From positions 1-13,468 of the forward strand of contig WRDE01000017.1 of assembly GCA_009783605.1 (NCBI GenBank): a DNA stretch of 13,468 bases, in the 5' to 3' direction. This stretch comes from Oscillospiraceae bacterium (GTDB lineage: Bacteria; Bacillota; Clostridia; Oscillospirales; Acutalibacteraceae). The notes under the pieces were generated by a model. That model was not told the DNA's origin. It did no database searches and saw only the letters and a list, made by a program, of their open reading frames with translations. The position numbers and the translations under genes were made by a program. This document shows, piece after piece, positions 7,428-13,428 of this stretch; the stretch's first letter is position 1; each line of letters begins with the position of its first letter.

Positions 7428-8024
7428 TCACATTTCATTTCTGCCTTCCAACGACCGCCGCAGCGTCACCTCGTCGGCATATTCCAGGTCGCCGCCCGCC
7501 GGCATTCCGTAGGCCAGCCGGGTGGTCAGCACGCCGAAGGGTTTCAGCAATTTCGCCAGATACATGGCGGTGGCCTCCCCCTCCACCGTGGGATTGGTGG
7601 CCATGATGATCTCCCGCACCCGTTCGTCGGCGGCCCGGTGGAGCAGCTGTTTGATCCGCAGCCGGTCGGGGCCGATCCCGTCCATCGGCGAGATAGCGCC
7701 GTGGAGAACGTGATACAGCCCCTGGAATTCCCGGGTGCGCTCAAACGCCGACACATCCTGGGCGTCCTCCACCACGCAGATCACCGCGGTATCCCGGGAT
7801 TCGTTGCGGCAGACCGGGCAGAGGGGCTGGTCGGTCAGGTTGCAGCAGATCTCGCATTCGCGGATGCGTTCCCGGGCGTCCCGGATGGCATCAATGAAAT
7901 CGCCGGCGTTCTTCTCCCCGGTGTTGAGCAGATGAAACGCCAGCCGGCAGGCGGATTTGTGACCGATACCCGGCAGCCGTTCCAGCTGCTCGATCAGCCG
8001 GTCGAGAGGGGGGACATGGTACAC
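7428..8024 (-). CDS. recR: Recombination mediator protein RecR
   Basis: 198 residues from GTG 8024, with GGAG six bases upstream. RecR works with RecO/RecF to load RecA at gaps and breaks. Domains in order: helix-hairpin-helix region (about 7-30, LIEQLERLPGIGHKSACRLAFHLL), a four-cysteine zinc site (C57, C60, C69, C72), and a Toprim domain (about 79-175, ICVVEDAQDV, GLYHVLHGAISPMDGIGPD) ending in the Walker-B-like signature GGDLEYADEVTLRRSLEGR. Length is typical. In many Firmicutes recR follows dnaX and ybaB; here it follows infB by 123 bases with no terminator visible, so it is probably the last gene of the rimP-nusA-infB transcript. Its ribosome binding site lies in a small hairpin (separate entry). 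Confidence 0.97.
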   Translation of the reverse strand: MYHVPPLDRLIEQLERLPGIGHKSACRLAFHLLNTGEKNAGDFIDAIRDARERIRECEICCNLTDQPLCPVCRNESRDTAVICVVEDAQDVSAFERTREFQGLYHVLHGAISPMDGIGPDRLRIKQLLHRAADERVREIIMATNPTVEGEATAMYLAKLLKPFGVLTTRLAYGMPAGGDLEYADEVTLRRSLEGRNEM

Positions 8025-8041
8025 AGGAAACTCCGTTTCCT
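8025..8041 (-). promoter_or_regulatory. Hairpin over the recR ribosome binding site
   Basis: In the mRNA sense AGGAAAC-GGA-GUUUCCU forms a perfect 7-bp inverted repeat with a 3-base loop, directly abutting the GTG start. The GGAG that should bind 16S rRNA is split between loop and stem, so the hairpin could limit recR translation. Regulatory role is inference. Confidence 0.5.
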
Positions 8042-8075
8042 AATTGAAAATTGAAAATTGAAAATTGAAAATTAA
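8041..8075. repeat. Heptamer array upstream of recR
   Basis: Five contiguous 7-base units: taattga, then aaattga three times, then aaattaa. It lies immediately 5' of the recR ribosome-binding hairpin. Confidence 0.9.
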
Positions 8076-8117
8076 TGCAGCATTTGTTTCACATGGAAGT
8101 AATAAAATGCCGTCGAT

Positions 8118-8152
8118 AACTGTCAACTGTCAACTGTCAACTGTCAACTAAT
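8118..8152. repeat. Heptamer array at the 3' end of infB
   Basis: Four exact copies of aactgtc followed by aactaat. The last unit contains the TAG stop codon of infB (8148-8150 on the minus strand). Between this array and the recR array (8076-8117) I see nothing. Confidence 0.9.
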
Positions 8153-10619
8153 CTCTGTATTCTTCTATTATATACGTCTCAAAGATATCGCCTTCCTTGA
8201 TATCCTTGAATTTTTCCAAGCCGATGCCGCATTCGTAGCCCTGGGCCACATCGCGGACGTCGTCCTTGAAGCGTTTCAGAGAGATCATCTTGTCGTCGGC
8301 GATGATGATGCCGTCCCGGACCACCCGCAGCAGGTCGTTGCGGTAGACGTGGCCGTCTAAGATATAGCAGCCGGCGATGATGCCGACATTGGTAATCTTG
8401 TAGACCGCCCGGACCTCCACCCGGCCGTGCATGATCTCCCGGGTTTTGGGCGACAGCATCCCCTTCATCGCGTCGCTTATCTCCTCGATGCAGTCATAGA
8501 TGACCCGATACATCCGCATATCCACCGACGCCAGATCGGCGGCGGTCTGGGCCAGCGGTTCGGGGCGCACGTTGAAGCCGACGATGATGGCGTTGGAGGT
8601 GGCGGCCAGCATGACGTCGTTCTCGGATACCGCGCCCACCGCGCCGTGGATCACCCGGACCCGCACCTCCTCGTTGACCAATTTCTCTAACGACTGCTTC
8701 AGTGCCTCGACCGAACCCTGGACGTCGGCCTTGACGATGATTTTGAGCTCCTTCATCTCGCCCTGCTGCAGCTGATCGAACAGGTTGTCTAAGGTGACCT
8801 TTTCGTACAGCTTGAAAATCTCCTCCCGGGCGGAGGTTTTGCGCTGCTCCACCAATTCCCGGGCCAGCTTTTCGTCGGTGACGGCGTTGAATACGTCGCC
8901 GGCTACCGGCACGCTGTCGAGACCCATAATTTCCACCGGTACCGACGGTCCGGCGGCCTCCAATTTCCGGCCGAGATCGTCAGTCATTGCCCGGATCCGG
9001 CCGACAGCGGTGCCGGCGACGAGGATATCGCCGGAGCGGAGGGTGCCGTTCTGTACCAATACCGTGGCGATCGGGCCGCGGCCTTTATCCAACCGCGCTT
9101 CCACCACCGTGCCCTTGGCAGCCCGGTCGGGATTGGCCCGGAGTTCCTGCACCTCGGCGACCAGCAATACAGATTCCAGCAGCTTATCCATGCCCAAACC
9201 GGTTTTGGCCGATACCGGGACACAGATCACGTCTCCGCCCCATTCCTCCACGACTAAGCCGTGCTCGGTCAGCTGCTGCTTGATCTTTTCGGGGTTGGCC
9301 TCGGGCTTATCCATCATGGTGATCGCCACGAGTATGGCGACCTCGGCGGCCTTGGCGTGGTTGATCGCCTCAATTGTCTGCGGCATGATGCCGTCGTCGG
9401 CGGCGATGACCAGGATCGCGATATCGGTGGCCTGGGCGCCCCGGGCGCGCATGGCAGTGAAGGCGGCGTGGCCCGGGGTGTCTAAGAAGGTGATGTTCTG
9501 GCCGTTTACTTCGGCGCGGTAGGCGCCGATATGCTGGGTGATGCCGCCGGCTTCGCCCTCGGTGACCCGGGTCTTGCGGATGGCGTCGAGGAGCGAGGTC
9601 TTGCCGTGGTCGACGTGGCCCATCACCACCACGATCGGGTCGCGGGGGGACAGGTCGGCAGTCTCGTCGGTGGAATCGTCGATAATCCGCTCCTCGATAG
9701 TGACCACCACCTCCCGCTCGGCTTTGGCGTGAAATTCGGCGGCGACTAAGAAGGCGGTGTCGAAATCCACCTCCTGATTGACGGTGGCCATGACCCCGAG
9801 GATCATCAATTTCTTTATAACCTCCGCCGAGGTGGCCTTTAAACGGGTGGCCAGCTCGCCGACGGTGATCATCTCGCCGACCGTGATGGTCATATGCTTG
9901 GCCTTGCGCTCCTGGGCGATCCGGCGCAGCCGCTCGGATTCGGTCTCCCGGCGGGGGGTGGGCTTGCGGTATTGCTGGGATTTCTGGGTGATCTTCTGTT
10001 TATTGGAGGCGTTGGCGGTGTTGCGGCCCACCCGGTTGGAGGCCTGGGCCAGCGCGTCGAAACGCTCGTCATATTTATTGCCGACATTGGTCTGGCCAGC
10101 CCGGGTATCCACCGTCCGGCGCTCCACCGGCTGGCGGGCCGGCGCCGGCCCGCCGACCTTCTTCTTCGGTTGCATCCCCGGCATGATCGGTTTGGCCCCG
10201 GCCGGCATCACCATCGGCCCCGGTGCGGGCTTTGGCGCGGATTTTGCCCCGGATTTCGCGGCGGGTTTTCCGCCGGCCGGGCCTTTTGCCGCCGCTTTTG
10301 CCGCCTGTTTGGCCATTGCGGCTTCTTCGGCAGCCGCGGCCGCTTTTGCCGCCGCTTCGGCTTCCTTCGCCTGCTTCGCCGCTTTCCGCTCCGCCGCCGC
10401 CGCGTCCCGCCGGTCATTGGCCTCGGCAAAATAAGCGTCGAGGTTATCCCGCTGGAATTTTTGGATATAATGCTCGAAGATGAAATTCAATTCATCCTCT
10501 TCCAGCGCGGTGACGCTCTTTTTGGGCGTGTCGGAAAACCCGGCCAGCAGCGCGATAATTTCCTTGCTCTGCAGTTCCAGGTCCTTCGCGACCTCGTTCA
10601 CCCGGTATTTTATCATCAT
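8148..10619 (-). CDS. infB: Translation initiation factor IF-2, with altered G4 motif
   Basis: 823 residues from ATG 10619; GGAGG at 10635-10631 is 11 bases upstream, and ATG 10616 is the alternative. IF-2 is the GTPase that positions initiator fMet-tRNA and promotes subunit joining. Layout: small N-terminal IF2N-type domain (1-55), a low-complexity Ala/Lys/Pro-rich linker (about 70-225), a second IF2N domain (about 245-305), the G domain, then the beta-barrel and C-terminal tRNA-binding domains. G1 is GHVDHGKT (334-341), G2 lies around GGITQHIG (358-365), G3 is DTPGH (380-384), G5 is SAK (470-472). G4, normally NKMD, reads T434-M-M-D437 in otherwise standard surroundings (VAI-TMMD-KPEANPEK). 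Upstream gene ylxQ ends inside the heptamer array before the ribosome binding site. The usual downstream rbfA is absent; recR follows. Confidence 0.97.
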   Translation of the reverse strand: MMIKYRVNEVAKDLELQSKEIIALLAGFSDTPKKSVTALEEDELNFIFEHYIQKFQRDNLDAYFAEANDRRDAAAAERKAAKQAKEAEAAAKAAAAAEEAAMAKQAAKAAAKGPAGGKPAAKSGAKSAPKPAPGPMVMPAGAKPIMPGMQPKKKVGGPAPARQPVERRTVDTRAGQTNVGNKYDERFDALAQASNRVGRNTANASNKQKITQKSQQYRKPTPRRETESERLRRIAQERKAKHMTITVGEMITVGELATRLKATSAEVIKKLMILGVMATVNQEVDFDTAFLVAAEFHAKAEREVVVTIEERIIDDSTDETADLSPRDPIVVVMGHVDHGKTSLLDAIRKTRVTEGEAGGITQHIGAYRAEVNGQNITFLDTPGHAAFTAMRARGAQATDIAILVIAADDGIMPQTIEAINHAKAAEVAILVAITMMDKPEANPEKIKQQLTEHGLVVEEWGGDVICVPVSAKTGLGMDKLLESVLLVAEVQELRANPDRAAKGTVVEARLDKGRGPIATVLVQNGTLRSGDILVAGTAVGRIRAMTDDLGRKLEAAGPSVPVEIMGLDSVPVAGDVFNAVTDEKLARELVEQRKTSAREEIFKLYEKVTLDNLFDQLQQGEMKELKIIVKADVQGSVEALKQSLEKLVNEEVRVRVIHGAVGAVSENDVMLAATSNAIIVGFNVRPEPLAQTAADLASVDMRMYRVIYDCIEEISDAMKGMLSPKTREIMHGRVEVRAVYKITNVGIIAGCYILDGHVYRNDLLRVVRDGIIIADDKMISLKRFKDDVRDVAQGYECGIGLEKFKDIKEGDIFETYIIEEYRD

Positions 10620-10638
10620 ATGGGGTCATTCCTCCAAG

Positions 10639-10673
10639 CAGTGATCAGTGGGTAGTGATTAGTGATTAGTGAT
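10639..10673. repeat. Heptamer array between ylxQ and infB
   Basis: Five units: cagtgat, cagtggg, tagtgat, tagtgat, tagtgat. It overlaps the end of ylxQ and supplies its stop codon (10666-10668), and stops three bases before the infB GGAGG. Read on the minus strand each unit carries TAA, and because 7 is not a multiple of 3 the array closes all three frames. Confidence 0.9.
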
Positions 10674-11019
10674 TAGATTTATCGTTAAAACGCGTTATAA
10701 CCGCGTTAGCGAATCCGTTGTCGTCTATGGCTATGATGCCTATTGGCTTTTTTAATCCCAGCGCGGCGGCTAATTCGTCTTTTGTTGCCGTTAGTCGCAG
10801 CCAGACCAATTCGTTTTCAGCTTTTGACGCGGCAAACCGTAACTCTTTTTCTGTTTTCGGGGAGATATCCGACGCCAGCAGTATCAATTTCGCCTTTTTC
10901 TGGGTGATCAGCCCCGCCGCCGCGTCGAAGCCCATGATCAGGTGGCCGGATCTCCGCGCCATTCCCAATAATCCGTGAATCGCCCGGAACGCTTGGCCCG
11001 CTTGTTCACTCATCGGCAT
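10666..11019 (-). CDS. ylxQ: L7Ae-family RNA-binding protein YlxQ
   Basis: 117 residues from ATG 11019, supported by GAGGA five bases upstream; ATG 11013 is also possible. The longer frame reaching 11088 runs through ylxR and has no ribosome binding site. The protein is a single L7Ae/L30e/Gadd45-like alpha-beta-alpha domain: LLGMARRSGHLIMGFDAA (17-34) corresponds to the G.r.G.l..G...... motif, KAKLILLASDISPKTEKEL (42-60) to the second strand and helix, and GLKKPIGIIAI (88-98) to the end of the fold. In B. subtilis YlxQ binds K-turn RNA; its cellular role is unclear. It overlaps the end of ylxR by 14 bases, indicating translational coupling, and its last residues (SNH) and stop are encoded by the heptamer repeat. 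Confidence 0.92.
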   Translation of the reverse strand: MPMSEQAGQAFRAIHGLLGMARRSGHLIMGFDAAAGLITQKKAKLILLASDISPKTEKELRFAASKAENELVWLRLTATKDELAAALGLKKPIGIIAIDDNGFANAVITRFNDKSNH

Positions 11020-11311
11020 GTTCTTCCTCAGCGGCGGCCATTTCGGCTTCCAACCGTTCATATACCTCAGCCGGAATCTGGCAGGCAAAAGCCCGTTCTA
11101 ACCGTTTCGCCTTCCGGGCGGCTTTGAGGCAATCCCTGCTGCGGCAGAGATAAGCGCCGCGCCCCGGCTTTTTACCGATAAGGTCGATGGAAATCTCCCT
11201 TTCGGGGGCGTCCTCAGGAGGCCGTACCGCCCGGATCAGCTCCCGTTTCGGCTTCATCTCCCCGCAGCCAAGGCATTTGCGCAGCGGCACATGTTTTTGT
11301 TTCGGCGGCAT
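11006..11311 (-). CDS. ylxR: YlxR/DUF448 RNA-binding protein (RnpM family)
   Basis: 101 residues from ATG 11311, with GGAGGTG at 11323-11317 five bases upstream. Family signatures are the RKCLGC motif (11-16) and PGRGAYLC (49-56), with C13, C16, C56 and C61 as conserved cysteines; an acidic tail (AEEEHADE) ends the protein. YlxR lies between nusA and infB in most Firmicutes. The B. subtilis protein has been reported as an RNase P modulator (RnpM) that binds the RNase P RNA; whether this holds here is inference. It overlaps ylxQ by 14 bases. Confidence 0.95.
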   Translation of the reverse strand: MPPKQKHVPLRKCLGCGEMKPKRELIRAVRPPEDAPEREISIDLIGKKPGRGAYLCRSRDCLKAARKAKRLERAFACQIPAEVYERLEAEMAAAEEEHADE

Positions 11312-11327
11312 AATGGCACCTCCGGGG

Positions 11328-11348
11328 TAATTGAGAATTGAAAATTAA
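11328..11348. repeat. Short heptamer array upstream of ylxR
   Basis: Three units (taattga, gaattga, aaattaa) lie four bases upstream of the ylxR GGAGGTG. The rest of the nusA-ylxR gap (11349-11399) holds no feature I can support. Confidence 0.75.
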
Positions 11349-11399
11349 TAATACGCATTACCTGTTCACTATCGGCTGCGCTGTGGCAAACGCAGAGCG

Positions 11400-11427
11400 T
11401 TTGTCTATGGGGCTTTGTCTATGGGGC
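11400..11427. repeat. Exact 14-bp tandem duplication over the nusA stop
   Basis: tttgtctatggggc occurs at 11400-11413 and again at 11414-11427. The right-hand copy contains the nusA TAG (11419-11421 on the minus strand), so the duplication added 14 bases of trailer without altering the protein end. Confidence 0.9.
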
Positions 11428-12459
11428 CGATTCCGGCTGGATGTCGATCTTCCAGCCGGTGAGTTTGGCGGCGAGCCGGGCGTTTTGTCCCCGGTTACCG
11501 ATGGCGAGGGACAGCTGGTTGTCCGGCACCACGACCTTGCAGCTGCGGCCGCCTTCGGGGTCCACATCCACCGACAGCACCTTGGCCGGCGACAGCGCCG
11601 CGCTGATGAAGGTACCCGGATCCTCGCTGTATTCCATGATATCGATCTTTTCGCCGCCCAGTTCCTCCACGATCCCGTTTACCCGGGCGCCCCGCGGACC
11701 GATACAGGCGCCGACCGCGTCGACGTTTTCATCCTTGGCCGAGACCGCCATCTTGGTACGTGAGCCGGCCTCCCGGGAGATGGCTTTGATTTCCACCGTT
11801 CCGTCGAATATCTCCGGGACCTCCAGCTCAAACATCCGCTTGACCAATCCCGGATGGGTGCGGGAGATCAATATCCGCGGGCCGCGGTCGCCCTCCTTGA
11901 CGTCGACGACAAACACCTTGACCCGGGCACCCTCCTGGAGCGTTTCATCCGGTAGCTGCTCATTTTTCGGCAGCACCGCCTCACTGCGGCCGATCTCCAA
12001 TGTCGCCGCGCCGGAGCGCGGGTCGATACGGGTGATCAGCGCGGTGATCAGCTCCTGATTCCGGCGCTGGAATTCGATCAGCTGCTGTCCCCGCTCGGCC
12101 TCGCGGATACCCTGCCGGATCACATGCTTGGCCGTTTGGGCCGCGATACGCCCGAATTGTTTGGTTTCCAGCGGGATCGAGATAATATCATCAAATTTCG
12201 GGGCTTTCTTGTACTTGACAGCCTCTTCTTTCAGCATCTCGATATCCGGATCTTCCACCTCTCTGACCACCGTTTTTTTTAAAAGGACGGCAAAATGGTT
12301 AGTATCCGGCTCCATCTCCACATCAATATTATCTTTGCCGCCGTAATCTTTTTTGACGGCGATAATGATGGCGTTTTTGATCTTTTCGATCAGATATTCC
12401 GCCGGAATGCCTTTTTCCTTTTCTAACAGCGATAAAGCGGTAAAGAATTCTTCGTTCAT
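11419..12459 (-). CDS. nusA: Transcription termination/antitermination factor NusA
   Basis: 346 residues from ATG 12459, with GGAGG (12475-12471) eleven bases upstream. The frame stays open further upstream to 12534 but that stretch is heptamer repeat and overlaps rimP, so it is leader. NusA binds RNA polymerase and nascent RNA, promoting pausing and hairpin-dependent termination. Domains: NusA N-terminal domain (1-125), S1 domain (about 135-200, with LEIGRSEAVLP and GARVKVFVVDV), then two KH domains with GPRG at 254-257 and GNRG at 321-324. The C-terminal acidic repeats of proteobacterial NusA are absent, as usual in Firmicutes. The gap after rimP is 55 bases and holds a heptamer array; ylxR follows after about 107 bases. 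Confidence 0.97.
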   Translation of the reverse strand: MNEEFFTALSLLEKEKGIPAEYLIEKIKNAIIIAVKKDYGGKDNIDVEMEPDTNHFAVLLKKTVVREVEDPDIEMLKEEAVKYKKAPKFDDIISIPLETKQFGRIAAQTAKHVIRQGIREAERGQQLIEFQRRNQELITALITRIDPRSGAATLEIGRSEAVLPKNEQLPDETLQEGARVKVFVVDVKEGDRGPRILISRTHPGLVKRMFELEVPEIFDGTVEIKAISREAGSRTKMAVSAKDENVDAVGACIGPRGARVNGIVEELGGEKIDIMEYSEDPGTFISAALSPAKVLSVDVDPEGGRSCKVVVPDNQLSLAIGNRGQNARLAAKLTGWKIDIQPESAP

Positions 12460-12483
12460 TTTGATAAAAACCTCCGATGTATA

Positions 12484-12518
12484 AAATGGCAAATTGTAAA
12501 TGGCAAATGGAAAATTAT
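12484..12518. repeat. Heptamer array between rimP and nusA
   Basis: Five units: aaatggc, aaattgt, aaatggc, aaatgga, aaattat. The last overlaps the rimP stop codon (12515-12517), and the first ends eight bases before the nusA GGAGG. It fills nearly all of the intergenic gap. Confidence 0.85.
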
Positions 12519-13027
12519 TCCGCGTCGAAATCAATCGAATCGATTAATTTTATTTTCGCCGTTTCTTTTTTTGCGAAGGAGCGGGATGTCCCGTCCTCTT
12601 GCCGTACCGTGACTATCCCGTCGGCATAGGATGCCAATATTCCGGCGAAATCCCGGACGCCGTCGGCGGGGCGGATCAGCTGAATGGTTACCGGGGCGTC
12701 GATGAATTCCTCAAAGTGCTCCGGCCGGGTCAGCTCCCGGTCGATTCCGGGGGACGAGACTTCGAGACAATAGCTCTGCTCAACAGGGTCGGCGGCATCT
12801 AACGCCGGGTTGATCAAGCGAGTGAAAGCCACGCAGGCGTTCATATCCACCCCGCTGTCCCGGTCGAGGATATACCGCAGAATCCAAACCGAGCCTTCCT
12901 TCACAAACTGAACGTCCCAGATCCGCAGCCCCAGCGAAGCGGCAACGGGTTCCCCCAATGTTCGGCAGCGATCGGCGGTATTGCCCCCGCCGTGAGCGGT
13001 GAAAGTATGCGGTTTTTTATTCGGCAT
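12515..13027 (-). CDS. rimP: Ribosome maturation factor RimP
   Basis: 170 residues from ATG 13027, with GGAG six bases upstream; the ATG at 13039 would overlap this site and is rejected. RimP helps mature the 30S subunit (assembly of the head and S12 incorporation). The N-terminal alpha/beta domain covers about 18-100 and ends in the family signature VSSPGIDREL (90-99) followed by RPEHFEEFIDAPVTI; the C-terminal SH3-like domain covers about 110-165 (GILASYADGIVTV, IKLID). A polar N-terminal extension of about 17 residues precedes the first helix. It is the first gene of the rimP-nusA-ylxR-ylxQ-infB operon, read from the promoter at 13111-13139. Confidence 0.96.
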   Translation of the reverse strand: MPNKKPHTFTAHGGGNTADRCRTLGEPVAASLGLRIWDVQFVKEGSVWILRYILDRDSGVDMNACVAFTRLINPALDAADPVEQSYCLEVSSPGIDRELTRPEHFEEFIDAPVTIQLIRPADGVRDFAGILASYADGIVTVRQEDGTSRSFAKKETAKIKLIDSIDFDAE

Positions 13028-13061
13028 AGCGGTCTCCACTGCAAAACTGCTGTATCATTGC

Positions 13062-13087
13062 GAAAGAGCGGGTCACCCCACTCTTTC
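13062..13087 (-). promoter_or_regulatory. GNRA-capped hairpin in the rimP operon leader
   Basis: In mRNA sense GAAAGAGUGGG pairs with CCCGCUCUUUC (one U-G wobble) across a GUGA loop, an 11-bp stem with a GNRA tetraloop. It sits between the promoter and the rimP ribosome binding site, about 24 bases before the latter. No U-run follows it on either strand, so it is not an ordinary terminator. Possible roles are 5'-end stabilisation or a protein-binding leader element; this is inference. Confidence 0.6.
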
Positions 13088-13110
13088 ATGTTTATATTCG
13101 TACAATAAAA

Positions 13111-13139
13111 AGTATAGCACAGATGCTGAGAAAATGCAA
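13111..13139 (-). promoter_or_regulatory. Promoter of the rimP-nusA-ylxR-ylxQ-infB(-recR) operon
   Basis: On the minus strand TTGCAT (revcomp of 13134-13139), a 17-base spacer, and TATACT (revcomp of 13111-13116). It gives a leader of roughly 75-80 bases before rimP. Confidence 0.75.
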
Positions 13140-13172
13140 GCGTTATTTTTTAAACTAAGTCTGTTGGGTCTG

Positions 13173-13201
13173 TTGACAAGCGGAAAAACCCGTGTTATCA
13201 T
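13173..13201 (+). promoter_or_regulatory. Promoter of tRNA-Ser
   Basis: Perfect TTGACA at 13173-13178, a 17-base spacer, and TATCAT at 13196-13201, reading toward the tRNA start at 13241. It is divergent from, and only 33 bases away from, the rimP operon promoter. Confidence 0.8.
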
Positions 13202-13240
13202 ATATGCCGCGCACAGTATAAGCCGTAATCGGCCATATAC

Positions 13241-13280
13241 GGAGAGGTGTCCGAGCGGTTTAAGGAGCCGGTCTTGAAAA
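13241..13280 (+). tRNA. tRNA-Ser(TGA), 5' half only (interrupted after the anticodon loop)
   Basis: The first 40 bases match a bacterial tRNA-Ser(TGA): acceptor arm GGAGAGG, T8-G9, D-arm TCC...GGA with the GCGGTTTAA loop, anticodon stem CCGGT (13268-13272), loop CTTGAAA with anticodon TGA at 13275-13277. After A13280 the expected 3' anticodon strand (ACCGG), long variable arm, T-arm (GGTTCRA) and CCTCTCC are all missing, here and anywhere up to 13428. The gene keeps a near-consensus promoter. It is either a pseudogene left by an insertion at the anticodon loop, a gene whose 3' half lies beyond the window behind an insert or intron, or an assembly misjoin. Confidence 0.75.
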
Positions 13281-13428
13281 ATAATCGCGCACTTTACGAC
13301 CACCACGATGCAAACCGTTGATTTAACTGGATTCTTGTTATGGCCGTCATGCTAAATATCCGTGATTTTCTAACAGTTTCCTAACACTTTTGCAGATTCC
13401 GCGATCTGCGTGCCTTTTGGCAAAATAT
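13281..13428. other. Gene-free stretch between two tRNA-Ser 5' halves, with short direct and inverted repeats
   Basis: No coding frame with a ribosome binding site is visible. It holds two imperfect direct repeats around CTAACA (13375-13380 and 13381-13386 region, as ttctaacag / ttcctaacac), a 6-bp inverted repeat GCAGAT/ATCTGC at 13392-13409, a small TGCC-TTTT-GGCA hairpin at 13411-13422, and TTTTGC (13388-13393) matched by GCAAAA (13420-13425). Such clustered repeats are seen next to integrase attachment sites, but nothing here proves that. Confidence 0.4.

Noticed and set aside
8041..8152. CRISPR array from the regular repeats before recR
   Set aside because: Units are 7 bases, contiguous and without spacers; there are no cas genes nearby.
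9894..10655. 253-residue plus-strand frame opposite the infB linker
   Set aside because: Antisense image of the Ala/Lys/Pro-rich IF-2 linker; product is repetitive and has no recognisable domain or start signal.
12460..12534. Upstream extension of nusA to 12534
   Set aside because: The stretch overlaps rimP, contains the heptamer array and the nusA ribosome binding site, and NusA homologues begin near MNEEFF.
13062..13087. Leader hairpin as an intrinsic terminator
   Set aside because: Neither strand has a U-tract after the stem, and it lies between a good promoter and rimP.
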